Both the position numbers and the translations under genes were made by a program. This document shows positions 54,693 through 63,187 of a DNA stretch of 64,000 nucleotides, piece after piece (positions within the stretch are counted from its first letter, which is position 1; each line of letters opens with the position of its first letter). Below the pieces are notes generated by a model that had not been told where the DNA came from, ran no database searches, and worked only from the letters and a program-made list of their open reading frames with translations. This DNA comes from Microbispora hainanensis (lineage in GTDB: Bacteria; Actinomycetota; Actinomycetes; Streptosporangiales; Streptosporangiaceae), in the NCBI RefSeq assembly GCF_006874475.1, contig NZ_VIRM01000002.1:62001-126000 (forward strand), given 5' to 3'.

Positions 54693-54899
54693 TCAGCGGC
54701 GGATGGCCTTGGCGAGGATGGCGACGAAGGCCGCGAAGCCCAGCCCGCCGACGAGGACGGGCGCCATGACGACGGCGTCGGGCTCCGGCGCGGTCAGATA
54801 GCGGATCCCCATGCCGATGAACAGCAGGCCGCACAGCAGGGACATCCAGTTCGTACGGTGCACCCGGCGCGGGCGCTCGGGTCGCGACTCAGGCGCCAC
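54693..54899 (-). CDS. Small two-helix membrane protein
   Basis: This is a 68-residue protein with a basic N-terminus and two hydrophobic helices (WMSLLCGLLFIGMGIRYL and VLVGGLGFAAFVAILAKAI). Its start overlaps the end of the PspC-domain gene by 11 bp, so it belongs to that operon. The function is unknown; it may be an accessory of the envelope-stress module. Confidence 0.75.
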   Translation of the reverse strand: MAPESRPERPRRVHRTNWMSLLCGLLFIGMGIRYLTAPEPDAVVMAPVLVGGLGFAAFVAILAKAIRR

Positions 54900-57099
54900 G
54901 GCGCACCTCCACGTCGCCGAGGCCGGCCTTGACGTACAGCTCGATCGTCGGCACGTCGCCCTCGACGGGCGCCTCCGGTTCGAGGACGCGGTCGAACTGC
55001 ACGTCGCTGCCGTCCTCGACCTTGTGGTCGATCCTCACCTCGCCCAGCTTGGCGAAGCCGTGCACCTCCACGCGGGCGGTCGACGGCACGACCACCGTGA
55101 GCTGTCCCATCGACACCGAGGCGTCGAACCTCACCCGGCCGCCCGGCTTGAGCGTCACGTCGCTCAGGTCGAGTTTGCCCTCGCCGATGCCCAGCTCGTA
55201 CGGGCCGGGCGTCTGGACGACGCCGACGGGATGCCAGACGAAGCTGCCGATCTTGCGGGGGATGCCGTTCACCGTCGAGCTTCCCACCAGCACGAGGGCC
55301 ACGAGCGTGCCCGCGGCGATCAGCGCGGCACCCCGGCCGACCCACGCCGCGACCAGCAGGCCCACCCCGATCGTGACGAGGACCGCCCCGCCGACGACCG
55401 GCAGGCCGACCGAGCCTGAGCCGGTCCGCTGCATGGTGACCATGATCCCTCCAACGATCAGGGCGAGGCAGATGGTGAGGCCGCCGACGAACGACCTGGG
55501 CCGCTTCGCCTTCGGCGGCCGCGGGGGCGGCGGCACAGGCGGGGCGTAGGGGCTCGGCGGGGGAGGATAGGGCGTCCCGTAGGGCTGGTGTGGCTCCCGC
55601 CCCCTCGAATAGGGGCCGTGGGGGGCGAAGGGCTCTCCGGCCCCGAAGCCGTGCCCGCCTGCCCCGTGCCCGCCGCCCGCGTGTCCTCGCATGCCCTGCC
55701 CTCGCATGCCCTGCCCTCGCATGCCGTGGTCGCGGGCGCCGCCGTCGCCGTACGCGCCCGCCCGCGCCTCGCGGGCCAGGTCGGACAGCCGCCGATAGCC
55801 GGCGTCGGCCGGAGGCGCGGAGACGGAGGGGCCGGGCGCGCCTGGAGCTGTTCGCGGAGCCCAGCCGGCCGGGCCTCCGAGGCTGGAGGCGTCCGGACCA
55901 GGGACATTCGGAGCTGCGGCATCCGGAGATGGGGTGTTCGGGTCCGGGGTGAACGTGCCGGGGGCGGGCTCCGCCGCCAGCCGGGCGAGGGGTTCGAAGG
56001 GCCGGGTCGGCGGGTCGCCGTCGGCCCGTCCCACCGGTGCCGTCGCGTCTCCGGAGACGGTCTCCTGGACGAGTGTGTCGTCCACGGCCTTCGCCGGCGC
56101 CGCCACCGAGTCCTGGGCGATCGTGTCGTGGATCGCGGTGTCGCCCACGGCCGCGGGCGGGACCGTCCTGTCGTGGATCGCGGTGTCGCCCACGGCCGCG
56201 GCGGGGACCGTCCTGTGGTGGATCGCGGTGTCGTCCGCAGTCTTGTCCGCGGCCGGGCCTGCGTCCGTTGTGTCCGCCGCACTGTCCGCTGCACCGTCCG
56301 AGGCCGGGCCTGCGTCCGTTGTGTCCGCCGCACTGTCCGCTGCACCGTCCGAGGCCGGGCGCGGAGCCGCGGGGTCCCTCGTGCCGGCGGTGCCCGCCGC
56401 GCTCGTTGCGTCCGCCGTGCCTGCGGTGCCTGCCGAGCCGGCGGCGCCCGCCGTATCCACCCGGTCCGTCGTGTCGGCCGCGGAGCGCTGGGCCTGGGCC
56501 TGCGGCGCCGGGGTCTCCCGCAGCGGTGTCTCCGTCGCCGGCCTTCCCCCCTCGTACGGCTCTCGCGCGGGCGGCTCGGCGAAGGGCGCGAACGGCGCGA
56601 AGTTCGGGGTGGCCCGGGTCATGCCGCGCCGTCCGGTCGCCCGTTCGGGCATCGACTTGGCCATCGTCAGCAGGTCGACGCCGCGCGTGTGGGCGGCCAT
56701 CAGCACGATGGCCAGCAGCGTGCCGACCACGATCGTGCCGCGGTTGATCCCTCCGGACGCGACGTTGATGATCAGGCCGAACGCGAAGACCGCGGCCAGC
56801 AGCGCCAGCACGGTCTCGGCGTCGAACATCCGCCGGGTCCACTGCTCCAGGTGGCCGGGGCCGCCGCTCGGCTGGCGCATCAGCAGGAACGCCGCGATGT
56901 ACAGCAGGACGCCGGTGCCGGAGGCGAGGACGAGCACGCCGAAGCCGACCCGGAAGAGCACGGGGTCCATGCCGGTGAACCTGCCGAGACCCGCGCAGAC
57001 GCCCGTGATCATGCGCCCGTCCCTGGAGCGGCTCAGCACCTTCTCGGGCTCGGGCGTGCCGGGGGAGTCGGGAGCGGGTGTCGGTGGTGCCTCGGTCAT
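54889..57099 (-). CDS. PspC domain protein with disordered linker and LiaF-like C-terminus
   Basis: This 736-residue protein begins with a PspC domain (about 20-75: LSRSRDGRMITGVCAGLGRF, then a membrane helix GVLLYIAAFLLM), followed by two more helices. A 400-residue low-complexity region rich in Ala, Asp, Pro and Thr contains tandem repeats (DGAADSAADTTDAG; GDTAIHDRTV; MRGQG). Further membrane helices and a beta-rich C-terminal domain resembling LiaF end the protein. By family it should sense or damp envelope stress together with the divergent kinase-regulator pair. CAGGATGGG precedes the ATG. Confidence 0.82.
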   Translation of the reverse strand: MTEAPPTPAPDSPGTPEPEKVLSRSRDGRMITGVCAGLGRFTGMDPVLFRVGFGVLVLASGTGVLLYIAAFLLMRQPSGGPGHLEQWTRRMFDAETVLALLAAVFAFGLIINVASGGINRGTIVVGTLLAIVLMAAHTRGVDLLTMAKSMPERATGRRGMTRATPNFAPFAPFAEPPAREPYEGGRPATETPLRETPAPQAQAQRSAADTTDRVDTAGAAGSAGTAGTADATSAAGTAGTRDPAAPRPASDGAADSAADTTDAGPASDGAADSAADTTDAGPAADKTADDTAIHHRTVPAAAVGDTAIHDRTVPPAAVGDTAIHDTIAQDSVAAPAKAVDDTLVQETVSGDATAPVGRADGDPPTRPFEPLARLAAEPAPGTFTPDPNTPSPDAAAPNVPGPDASSLGGPAGWAPRTAPGAPGPSVSAPPADAGYRRLSDLAREARAGAYGDGGARDHGMRGQGMRGQGMRGHAGGGHGAGGHGFGAGEPFAPHGPYSRGREPHQPYGTPYPPPPSPYAPPVPPPPRPPKAKRPRSFVGGLTICLALIVGGIMVTMQRTGSGSVGLPVVGGAVLVTIGVGLLVAAWVGRGAALIAAGTLVALVLVGSSTVNGIPRKIGSFVWHPVGVVQTPGPYELGIGEGKLDLSDVTLKPGGRVRFDASVSMGQLTVVVPSTARVEVHGFAKLGEVRIDHKVEDGSDVQFDRVLEPEAPVEGDVPTIELYVKAGLGDVEVRRGA
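56251..56359. repeat. 51-bp perfect tandem repeat inside the PspC gene
   Basis: Two identical 51-bp units (56251-56301 and 56302-56352, then the start of a third) encode 17 residues each in frame. Longer imperfect 45-bp repeats lie at about 56140-56235 and 15-bp repeats at about 55690-55730 in the same gene. Confidence 0.85.
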
Positions 57100-57143
57100 G
57101 GTCCCATCCTGGCCTCGCGCGCCATGCCCGTGCCATCGGGGGA

Positions 57144-57194
57144 ACCCCTGACTCGTCCCCGAACCCTCAGGGGTGGCGTCAGGGCATGCCCTGA
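57144..57194. promoter_or_regulatory. Cluster of TCAGGG half-sites between the PspC gene and the kinase gene
   Basis: TCAGGGCATGCCCTGA at 57179-57194 is a perfect 16-bp palindrome. ACCCCTGA (57144-57151) and TCAGGGGT (57167-57174) form a second inverted pair. Four copies of one hexamer in a 116-bp divergent region point to a binding array for the response regulator encoded at 58415. Confidence 0.7.
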
Positions 57195-57215
57195 TGCGCT
57201 CATGGCCGGTGACGT

Positions 57216-58418
57216 GTGACGATGCTTCCCGAGATGTCTGAGATGCCTAACGCCCCCGCGGCGTATCCCCGGATGGTCCGGCCCGCCTCGGGCCGGGTGG
57301 TCGCGGGCGTCGCCCAGGGCGCCGCCGCCCAGCTGCGGCTCGACCCGGTCGTGCTGCGCCTCGCGTTCGTGCTGCTCACCGTCATCGACGGGCTGGGCGT
57401 CGTGGCGTACGCCGCGCTGTGGATGTTCACCCCCAAGGAGGAGGTGAAGGGCCGCGCGCCGGCCCGTGAGTGGGGCCAGCTCGCCGCGTACGGCGTGCTG
57501 TGGCTGGCGCTGGCGGGCTTCGCGTGGATGACGGGCGCCTCCAGCGGGGGGTTCGGCACGTGGCCGATCGCGGTCGGCGGCATCGGCGCGCTGATCCTGT
57601 GGCAGCAGGCCGACCCGGGACGGCGGCAGCGGTGGATGTCGGGCGCGGTCAAGCAGGTCAGCACGACCTGGGTGCGCACCGGCATCGGCGCGCTGCTGGT
57701 GGTCGTGGGCGCGATCGGCTTCCTGGCCGCGAGCGGCGAGCTGGCGAAGGCCAGGACCGGGCTCGTGTTCACCGCGGTCGTCGTCGGCGGCATGCTGATG
57801 ATCGCCGCGCCCTGGCTGGCCACGCTCATGAAGGAGCTGCAGCGGGAGCGCACCGAGCGCATCAGGCAGGAGGAGCGGGCCGAGGTGGCCGCTCACGTCC
57901 ACGACTCGGTGCTGCACACGCTGACCCTGATCCAGCGCAACGCCCACGACGCGCGGGAGGTCGCCCGGCTCGCCCGGTCGCAGGAGCGTGAGCTGCGCAA
58001 CTGGCTCTACCAGCCCAAGCAGGACGCCGACGCCACCCTCGCGGCGGCCGTACGACGGGTCGCGGCCGAGGAGGAGGACGCCCACGGCGTGCAGATCGAG
58101 GTGGTCTGCGTGGGCGACTGCGAGCTCGACGAGGGCCTGGTGGCCCTGCTGCACGCCGCCCGGCAGGCGATGGTCAACGCGTGCAAATACAGTGGGGCTC
58201 CGGTCGTCTCCGTCTATGCCGAGGTCGAGCCCGACGAGGTGACGGTGTTCGTCCGTGACCGGGGCAAGGGCTTCGTGCTCGACGACGTCCCCGGTGACAG
58301 GATGGGCATCCGCCAGTCGATCATCGGCAGGATGGAGCGCAACGGGGGAAGCGCCCGGGTCAGGACCGAGCCGGGCGACGGAACCGAGGTCATGCTGACC
58401 ATGAAGAGGGAAAAATGA
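57216..58418 (+). CDS. PspC-domain sensor histidine kinase
   Basis: This 400-residue kinase has an N-terminal PspC segment (about 20-75: RPASGRVVAGVAQGAAAQLR, then a helix) and four or five membrane helices to about 205. A HisKA_3-type dimerisation region carries the phosphorylated His in EVAAHVHDSVLHTLTLIQ, and the ATP domain has the N box ARQAMVNACKYSG and VFVRDRGKGFVL. The build is that of DesK/LiaS-like envelope-stress kinases. The start may be GTG 57216 or ATG 57222. The stop overlaps the response regulator start (ATGA). Confidence 0.9.
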   Translation: MTMLPEMSEMPNAPAAYPRMVRPASGRVVAGVAQGAAAQLRLDPVVLRLAFVLLTVIDGLGVVAYAALWMFTPKEEVKGRAPAREWGQLAAYGVLWLALAGFAWMTGASSGGFGTWPIAVGGIGALILWQQADPGRRQRWMSGAVKQVSTTWVRTGIGALLVVVGAIGFLAASGELAKARTGLVFTAVVVGGMLMIAAPWLATLMKELQRERTERIRQEERAEVAAHVHDSVLHTLTLIQRNAHDAREVARLARSQERELRNWLYQPKQDADATLAAAVRRVAAEEEDAHGVQIEVVCVGDCELDEGLVALLHAARQAMVNACKYSGAPVVSVYAEVEPDEVTVFVRDRGKGFVLDDVPGDRMGIRQSIIGRMERNGGSARVRTEPGDGTEVMLTMKREK

Positions 58419-59053
58419 AGACCGTACGCGTGCTGATCGTTGACGACCACCGGCTGTTCCGGTCCGGCGTACGGGCCGAGCTGGGTCCGTCGATCCAGGT
58501 GATCGGCGAGGCCGAGGACGTGGAGTCGGCGGTGACGGCGATCGGCGAGCTGGAGCCCGACGTGGTGCTGCTCGACGTGCACATGCCGGGCGGCGGCGGC
58601 CAGGAGGTGCTGCGGCGCGTGCTCGGCTCCGGCTCCCAGGTGCGCTTCCTCGCGCTGTCGGTGTCGGACGCGGCCGAGGACGTGATCGGGGTCATCCGCG
58701 GCGGCGCCCGGGGCTACGTGACCAAGACGATCAGCGGCGCCGAGCTGACCGACGCGATCATCCGGGTGTCCGAGGGCGACGCGGTGTTCTCGCCGCGGCT
58801 TGCCGGGTTCGTGCTCGACGCGTTCGCCTCGACGGAGGCCCCGCCCATCGACCCGGAGCTCGACTCGCTCACCCAGCGGGAGCGCGAGGTGCTGCGGCTG
58901 ATCGCCCGGGGCTACGCCTACAAGGAGATCGCCAAGGAGCTGTTCATCTCGGTGAAGACCGTCGAGACGCACGTGTCGAGCGTGCTGCGCAAGCTGCAGC
59001 TGTCCAACCGGCACGAGCTGTCGCGCTGGGCCACCGCACGACGTCTGGTCTGA
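58415..59053 (+). CDS. LuxR-type (NarL/LiaR-like) response regulator
   Basis: This 212-residue protein has a receiver domain (VLIVDDHRLFRSGVRAEL; phospho-accepting Asp in DVVLLDVHMPGG; Lys in GYVTKTISGAEL) and a C-terminal LuxR helix-turn-helix (LTQREREVLRLIARGYAYKE; SVKTVETHVSSVLRKL). It is coupled to the kinase by a 4-bp overlap. The TCAGGG cluster upstream of the kinase and PspC genes is its likely target, giving autoregulation. Confidence 0.95.
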   Translation: MKTVRVLIVDDHRLFRSGVRAELGPSIQVIGEAEDVESAVTAIGELEPDVVLLDVHMPGGGGQEVLRRVLGSGSQVRFLALSVSDAAEDVIGVIRGGARGYVTKTISGAELTDAIIRVSEGDAVFSPRLAGFVLDAFASTEAPPIDPELDSLTQREREVLRLIARGYAYKEIAKELFISVKTVETHVSSVLRKLQLSNRHELSRWATARRLV

Positions 59054-59110
59054 CCCCGTCCGAGCGAACCCGTCTGGTGCGATCGCCTTCCGGCGTGCGA
59101 CGCTCAGTGC

Positions 59111-60571
59111 ATGGGCCGTGACGTACCCTCCGTCTCCTTCAGCCGGGAGGACCGCCGTCGCTACCGGGACAAGGTGAAGCTGTCGCTCGACGTGCTGGCC
59201 GAGATGCTGCGGGAGTCGCGGTTCGCGTTCGACCGGCCCCAGGCGGGCCTGGAGATCGAGCTGAACCTCGTCGACTCCCGGGGCGAGCCGGCGATGAAGA
59301 ACGCCGAGGTGCTGGCCGCCATCGCGGAGCCCGACTGGGCGACGGAGCTGGGCCAGTTCAACGTCGAGATCAACATCCCGCCCCAGGTCCTGGCCGGCGA
59401 GGGCGGCCGCCTGCTGGAGGAGTCCGTACGGCTGCGCCTCAACCGGGCGCAGGAGCGGGCGGCGCGCGTCGGCGGTCAGCTCATGCTGGTCGGCATCCTG
59501 CCGACGCTGCGCGAGAGCGACGTCCACGAGGGGACGCTGTCGGCCAACCCCCGCTACGCGCTGCTGAACGAGCAGATCTTCGCCGCCCGGGGCGAAGACC
59601 TGCACCTCGTGATCGAGGGGGTGGACGTGCTCGACACCTACGCCGACAGCATCACCCCCGAGGCGGCGTGCACGAGCGTGCAGCTCCACCTGCAGGTCAG
59701 CCCGGAGAGGTTCGCCGACCACTGGAACGCGGCCCAGGCCATCGCAGGTCCGCAGGTCGCGGTCGCCGCCAACTCGCCGTACCTGTTCGGCAAGGAGCTG
59801 TGGCGCGAGACCAGGATCAGCCTGTTCGAGCAGGCCACCGACACCCGGCCCGAGGAGCTGAAGGTCCAGGGCGTGCGGCCGCGCGTCTGGTTCGGGGAGC
59901 GGTGGATCACGTCGGTCTTCGACCTGTTCGAGGAGAACGTCCGCTACTTCCCCGCGCTGCTGCCGCTGTGCGACGAGGAGGACCCGAGGCGGGTGCTCGA
60001 CGACGGCGGGGTGCCCGAGCTGCACGAACTGCGCCTGCACAACGGCACCGTCTATCGCTGGAACCGGCCCGTCTACGACGTCTCCGACGGCGTCCCCCAC
60101 CTGCGGGTGGAGAACCGCGTGCTGCCCGCCGGGCCGACGGTGGCCGACATCGCCGCCAACGCCGCGTTCTACTACGGGCTCATGCGGGTGCTCCCGGCGG
60201 CCGAGCGGACCGTGTGGACGCGCATGTCCTTCGCCGCGGCCGAGGACAACCTCCGCAACGCCGCGCGGTATGGCCTCGACGCCCGCCTCTACTGGCCCGG
60301 CCTGGGGGAGGTGCCCGCCGCCGAGCTGATCCTGCGCAGGCTGCTGCCGATGGCCTACCACGGGCTCGACCTGTGGGAGGTCGACCCCGTCCAGCGCGAC
60401 CGGCTGCTCGGCATCATCGAACGGCGCTGCGTGACCGGCCGTACGGGGGCGGACTGGCAGGTCAGGACGGCCCGCGCGTTCGGTGGCGACTATGAGGCGC
60501 TGCGCCGCATGACCCTGCGCTATCTGGAGCACATGCACACCAACGAGCCCGTCCACAGCTGGGGCATGTGA
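59111..60571 (+). CDS. Glutamate-cysteine ligase family (GCS2) protein
   Basis: This 486-residue protein of the carboxylate-amine ligase superfamily has AGLEIELNLVDSRG with the Mg/ATP-binding Glu residues, GQFNVEINIPPQVLAGEGG, TPEAACTSVQLHLQVSPERF and RVENRVLPAGPTVADIAANA. Family members join glutamate to an amine such as cysteine; this actinobacterial subgroup has no firmly known substrate, and actinobacteria mainly use mycothiol. No egt or gsh partner is adjacent. GACGCT lies six bases before the ATG and no ribosome site is seen. Confidence 0.84.
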   Translation: MGRDVPSVSFSREDRRRYRDKVKLSLDVLAEMLRESRFAFDRPQAGLEIELNLVDSRGEPAMKNAEVLAAIAEPDWATELGQFNVEINIPPQVLAGEGGRLLEESVRLRLNRAQERAARVGGQLMLVGILPTLRESDVHEGTLSANPRYALLNEQIFAARGEDLHLVIEGVDVLDTYADSITPEAACTSVQLHLQVSPERFADHWNAAQAIAGPQVAVAANSPYLFGKELWRETRISLFEQATDTRPEELKVQGVRPRVWFGERWITSVFDLFEENVRYFPALLPLCDEEDPRRVLDDGGVPELHELRLHNGTVYRWNRPVYDVSDGVPHLRVENRVLPAGPTVADIAANAAFYYGLMRVLPAAERTVWTRMSFAAAEDNLRNAARYGLDARLYWPGLGEVPAAELILRRLLPMAYHGLDLWEVDPVQRDRLLGIIERRCVTGRTGADWQVRTARAFGGDYEALRRMTLRYLEHMHTNEPVHSWGM

Positions 60572-60611
60572 AACTTGCAATTCGGTGACGGTGCCCATCT
60601 TTGCGGCATAA

Positions 60612-61316
60612 ATGGGTATTCCTATGGCAATGCCTCGCCGAATGCTTGCCGCGCTTGTGCTCCTGGCGACCCTTGTCGCCTCCTGCGGCACGCTTCCCGG
60701 CTCCCCGCCCGACCGGGCGGAGCCGGGAGACGCGGCGTCCCGGGGAACGCCGTGCGAGAGCAACGGCGACGACTTTCCCGGCGACGTCCTACTCGCCCGG
60801 TGCCTCACCGAGTGGTTCTGGGCGCAACGATTCCAGGAGAACGACGCGCAATATCGCCCGATCACCCGCTTCGTTGCCTATCAGGGCACCGATGGTCCCG
60901 ACTGCGGTGGGCAGGCGGCTGTGCCGGAAAACGCCTTCTATTGCCCGATCGGCCATTTCATCGCCTACGACGCGGTCTGGCTCAAGGCGATGTACGACCA
61001 GTTGGGCGACGGGGCGGTCTACGTCGTGATCCCGCACGAGCTGGGGCACGCCGTGCAGGCCCAGTTAGTCGGCAACTTCAGCTTCAACGTGCAGCGAGAG
61101 CTCCAGGCCGACTGCTACGCGGGCGCCGCGCTGGGCGGCCTCATCCAGGCGGGGGTGCTGAGCGCGGAGCAGGGCGACGAGGAGGAGCTGCTCATCAACC
61201 TCCAGGCGGCGGGCGACCCCACCGACGTCTGGTGGACTCCGGACGCCCACGGCACTCCGGAGCAGCGCCAGCGGTCGTTCGCCCAGGGCTACACCGAGGG
61301 TGTGGTGACCTGCTGA
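60612..61316 (+). CDS. Neutral zinc metallopeptidase lipoprotein (YpfJ-like)
   Basis: This 234-residue protein has a lipoprotein signal (LAALVLLATLVASCG; Cys near 25) and the zinc motif HELGH at 142-146, with the downstream RELQADCYAG giving the third ligand region, as in the neutral zinc metallopeptidase family. It should act outside the membrane on unknown substrates. The start is uncertain among ATGs at 60612, 60624 and 60630. The 5' part is noticeably less GC-rich than its neighbours, and one Leu codon is the rare TTA (61065-61067). Confidence 0.87.
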   Translation: MGIPMAMPRRMLAALVLLATLVASCGTLPGSPPDRAEPGDAASRGTPCESNGDDFPGDVLLARCLTEWFWAQRFQENDAQYRPITRFVAYQGTDGPDCGGQAAVPENAFYCPIGHFIAYDAVWLKAMYDQLGDGAVYVVIPHELGHAVQAQLVGNFSFNVQRELQADCYAGAALGGLIQAGVLSAEQGDEEELLINLQAAGDPTDVWWTPDAHGTPEQRQRSFAQGYTEGVVTC

Positions 61317-61335
61317 CTCCTCACGCCCGGTCGAG

Positions 61336-62241
61336 TCACGGCCGGTCGAGCTCGGCGAGCTCGTCGGCGGTGAGCGTCAGCTCGGCGGCTCCGGCGGAGT
61401 CGCGGACGGACGAGGGACGGCTGGCGCCGGGGATGGGGACGACCCGCGGGGAGCGGGCCAGGTGCCAGGCCAGGCAGACCCGCTGCGGGCTCACGCCACG
61501 CCGGCGGGCGATCACGTGGAACGCCGTCCCACCGGCGGGATCGTCACAGTCCAGAGGGCTGTCCAGAGGGTTGCTCAGAGGGCTGTCCAGGGCGCTTCGG
61601 GAGATGCCGCCGAGGGGGCTCCAGGGCAGGAAGGCGACGCCGAGCAGGGTGCACAGGCGGAGCTCTGCCTCGCTGTCCCGTACGGCGGGGGAGTAGCGGT
61701 TCTGCACCGAGGCCAGACGGCCGCCGAGCTCCCGGTCGGCCTCGCGGATCTGCCGCACGCCGGCGTTCGAGATCCCGGCCATCCGGATCTTGCCTTCGTC
61801 GAGCAGGTCGCGGAGCGCGCCGACCGACTCGGCGAAGGGGACGTCCGGGTCGGGCTTGTGGAGCTGGTAGAGCCCGATCGCGTCGGTGCCGAGCCGCTTG
61901 AGCGACGCCTCGCAGGCCCGTCTGATGTAGCGCGGGTCGCCGTTCACCGTCCACGAGCCGTCTCCGGGGCGGCCGCGGCCGCCCTTGGTGGCGACGAGGA
62001 CCCCGCTCACGTCGCCGCCGTAGGAGGCGAGAGCGCGGGCGATCAGCCGTTCGTTGTGGCCGATCTCGCCGGCGTGCCAGTGGTAGGAGTCCGCGGTGTC
62101 GATCAGCGTGACGCCCGCGTCGAGGGCGGCGTGGATCGTCGCGATCGCCCTGGCCTCGTCGGGCCGGCCCTCGATGGACAGCGGCATGGCGCCGAGGCCG
62201 ACGGCGCTCACCGGGACGTCTCCGATCAGGCGGGTGCGCAT
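61336..62241 (-). CDS. Aldo/keto reductase
   Basis: This 301-residue NADPH-dependent oxidoreductase has the catalytic tetrad visible: Asp and Tyr in DTADSYHWHAGEIGHNERL, Lys in VLVATKGGRGRPGDG, His in LYQLHKPDPDVPF. VVPIPGASRPSSVRDSAGAA is the cofactor-binding end. A small in-frame repeat (SPLSNPLDSPLD) sits near residue 215. The start overlaps the epimerase gene by 16 bp, so it is second in that operon. The substrate is unknown, probably a small aldehyde. Confidence 0.92.
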   Translation of the reverse strand: MRTRLIGDVPVSAVGLGAMPLSIEGRPDEARAIATIHAALDAGVTLIDTADSYHWHAGEIGHNERLIARALASYGGDVSGVLVATKGGRGRPGDGSWTVNGDPRYIRRACEASLKRLGTDAIGLYQLHKPDPDVPFAESVGALRDLLDEGKIRMAGISNAGVRQIREADRELGGRLASVQNRYSPAVRDSEAELRLCTLLGVAFLPWSPLGGISRSALDSPLSNPLDSPLDCDDPAGGTAFHVIARRRGVSPQRVCLAWHLARSPRVVPIPGASRPSSVRDSAGAAELTLTADELAELDRP

Positions 62242-63116
62242 GTCCGCTCCTCCCCGGCGAGCGCCTCCTGGACGACCGACGGCAGCCAGTCGGCGATGTG
62301 CGAGAAGCGGAAGCCGAGCGCCGTGGCCCGGCCGTTGTCCATGGCATAGCCGCGGTCGAAGGAGAACGGCGAGGTGTCCGCGCCGACCGCGTACACGGTC
62401 TCGCCGATGGCCGCGCACAGGTGCCGTACGTCCAGGGTGCCGTGCGAGGCGGCGTTGACCGGGCCGGTGAAGTCCGCCCGCGCGGCCCAGGCGAGGAACC
62501 GCGCGATCTCCGGCTCGTGGATGAACGACGCCGGCCGGGGATCGTCATGCACGATCACCGGAAGGCCGGCCCGGATCCTGCGGACGTAGTGCGCGAGCCG
62601 TCCGGTGAAGTCCGCGCCGCCGAGCACGTGCGCGGTGCGGACGCCGACGAAGCCGAATGCCGCGTCACGCGTGAAGACCGCCTCCGCCTGACGCTTGCCC
62701 TCGCCGTAGTTGGCGTCGAGGAACGCCGGGTCGTCCCACGGCAGGTCCGTCGCCACCGGCCAGGCGGCGGGATCGACCGCGTCTTCCGCGTGCGGCGGGC
62801 CGTCCAGGTGGGCGTACACCTCGACGGTCGAGGTCATGACGTAACGCGTGGTCCTGCCCGCGAACACCCGCAGCGCGACGGCCGCCTGCACCGGCGTGTA
62901 GCAGACCTGGTCGATCACCGCGTCGAAGTGGCGGTCGCCCAGGACGCGGCGCAGGGCGTCCTCGTCGTCGCGGTCGGCCCGCAGGTGCGTCACGCCCTCG
63001 GGCGCCGGGGCCGATCCGCGGTTGACGACCGTGACGGCCGTCCCCGCGTCGCGCAGGTTCTCGATCAGCCGCCTGCCGAAGTATCGGCTTCCGCCGATGA
63101 CGCACATCTCGCTCAT
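62226..63116 (-). CDS. NAD-dependent epimerase/dehydratase family protein
   Basis: This 296-residue extended short-chain dehydrogenase-like protein has the nucleotide-binding N-terminus CVIGGSRYFGRRLIENLRDA and VVNRGSAP, then STVEVYAHLD and YGEGKRQAEAVF holding the Tyr-x3-Lys region. It resembles reductases annotated as NAD-dependent epimerases that act on small carbonyls or nucleotide sugars. It leads an operon with the aldo/keto reductase and is divergent from a LysR gene, which probably controls it. Confidence 0.87.
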   Translation of the reverse strand: MSEMCVIGGSRYFGRRLIENLRDAGTAVTVVNRGSAPAPEGVTHLRADRDDEDALRRVLGDRHFDAVIDQVCYTPVQAAVALRVFAGRTTRYVMTSTVEVYAHLDGPPHAEDAVDPAAWPVATDLPWDDPAFLDANYGEGKRQAEAVFTRDAAFGFVGVRTAHVLGGADFTGRLAHYVRRIRAGLPVIVHDDPRPASFIHEPEIARFLAWAARADFTGPVNAASHGTLDVRHLCAAIGETVYAVGADTSPFSFDRGYAMDNGRATALGFRFSHIADWLPSVVQEALAGEERTCAPA

Positions 63117-63135
63117 GACGATCAGGGTGGCCGCG

Positions 63136-63141
63136 TATAGT
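63136..63141 (+). promoter_or_regulatory. Candidate -10 box in the epimerase/lysR divergent region
   Basis: TATAGT is a good -10 hexamer in the 71-bp gap before the LysR gene; no convincing -35 or LysR box was recognised. Confidence 0.35.
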
Positions 63142-63187
63142 CGTCAGCGGTAGTGGCGATCTTCTTAGCCGGTCGTAAGGAAAACTG

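Noticed and set aside
55690..55730. Short repeats as a CRISPR array
   Set aside because: The 15-bp units are contiguous, in frame inside a protein gene, and have no spacers.
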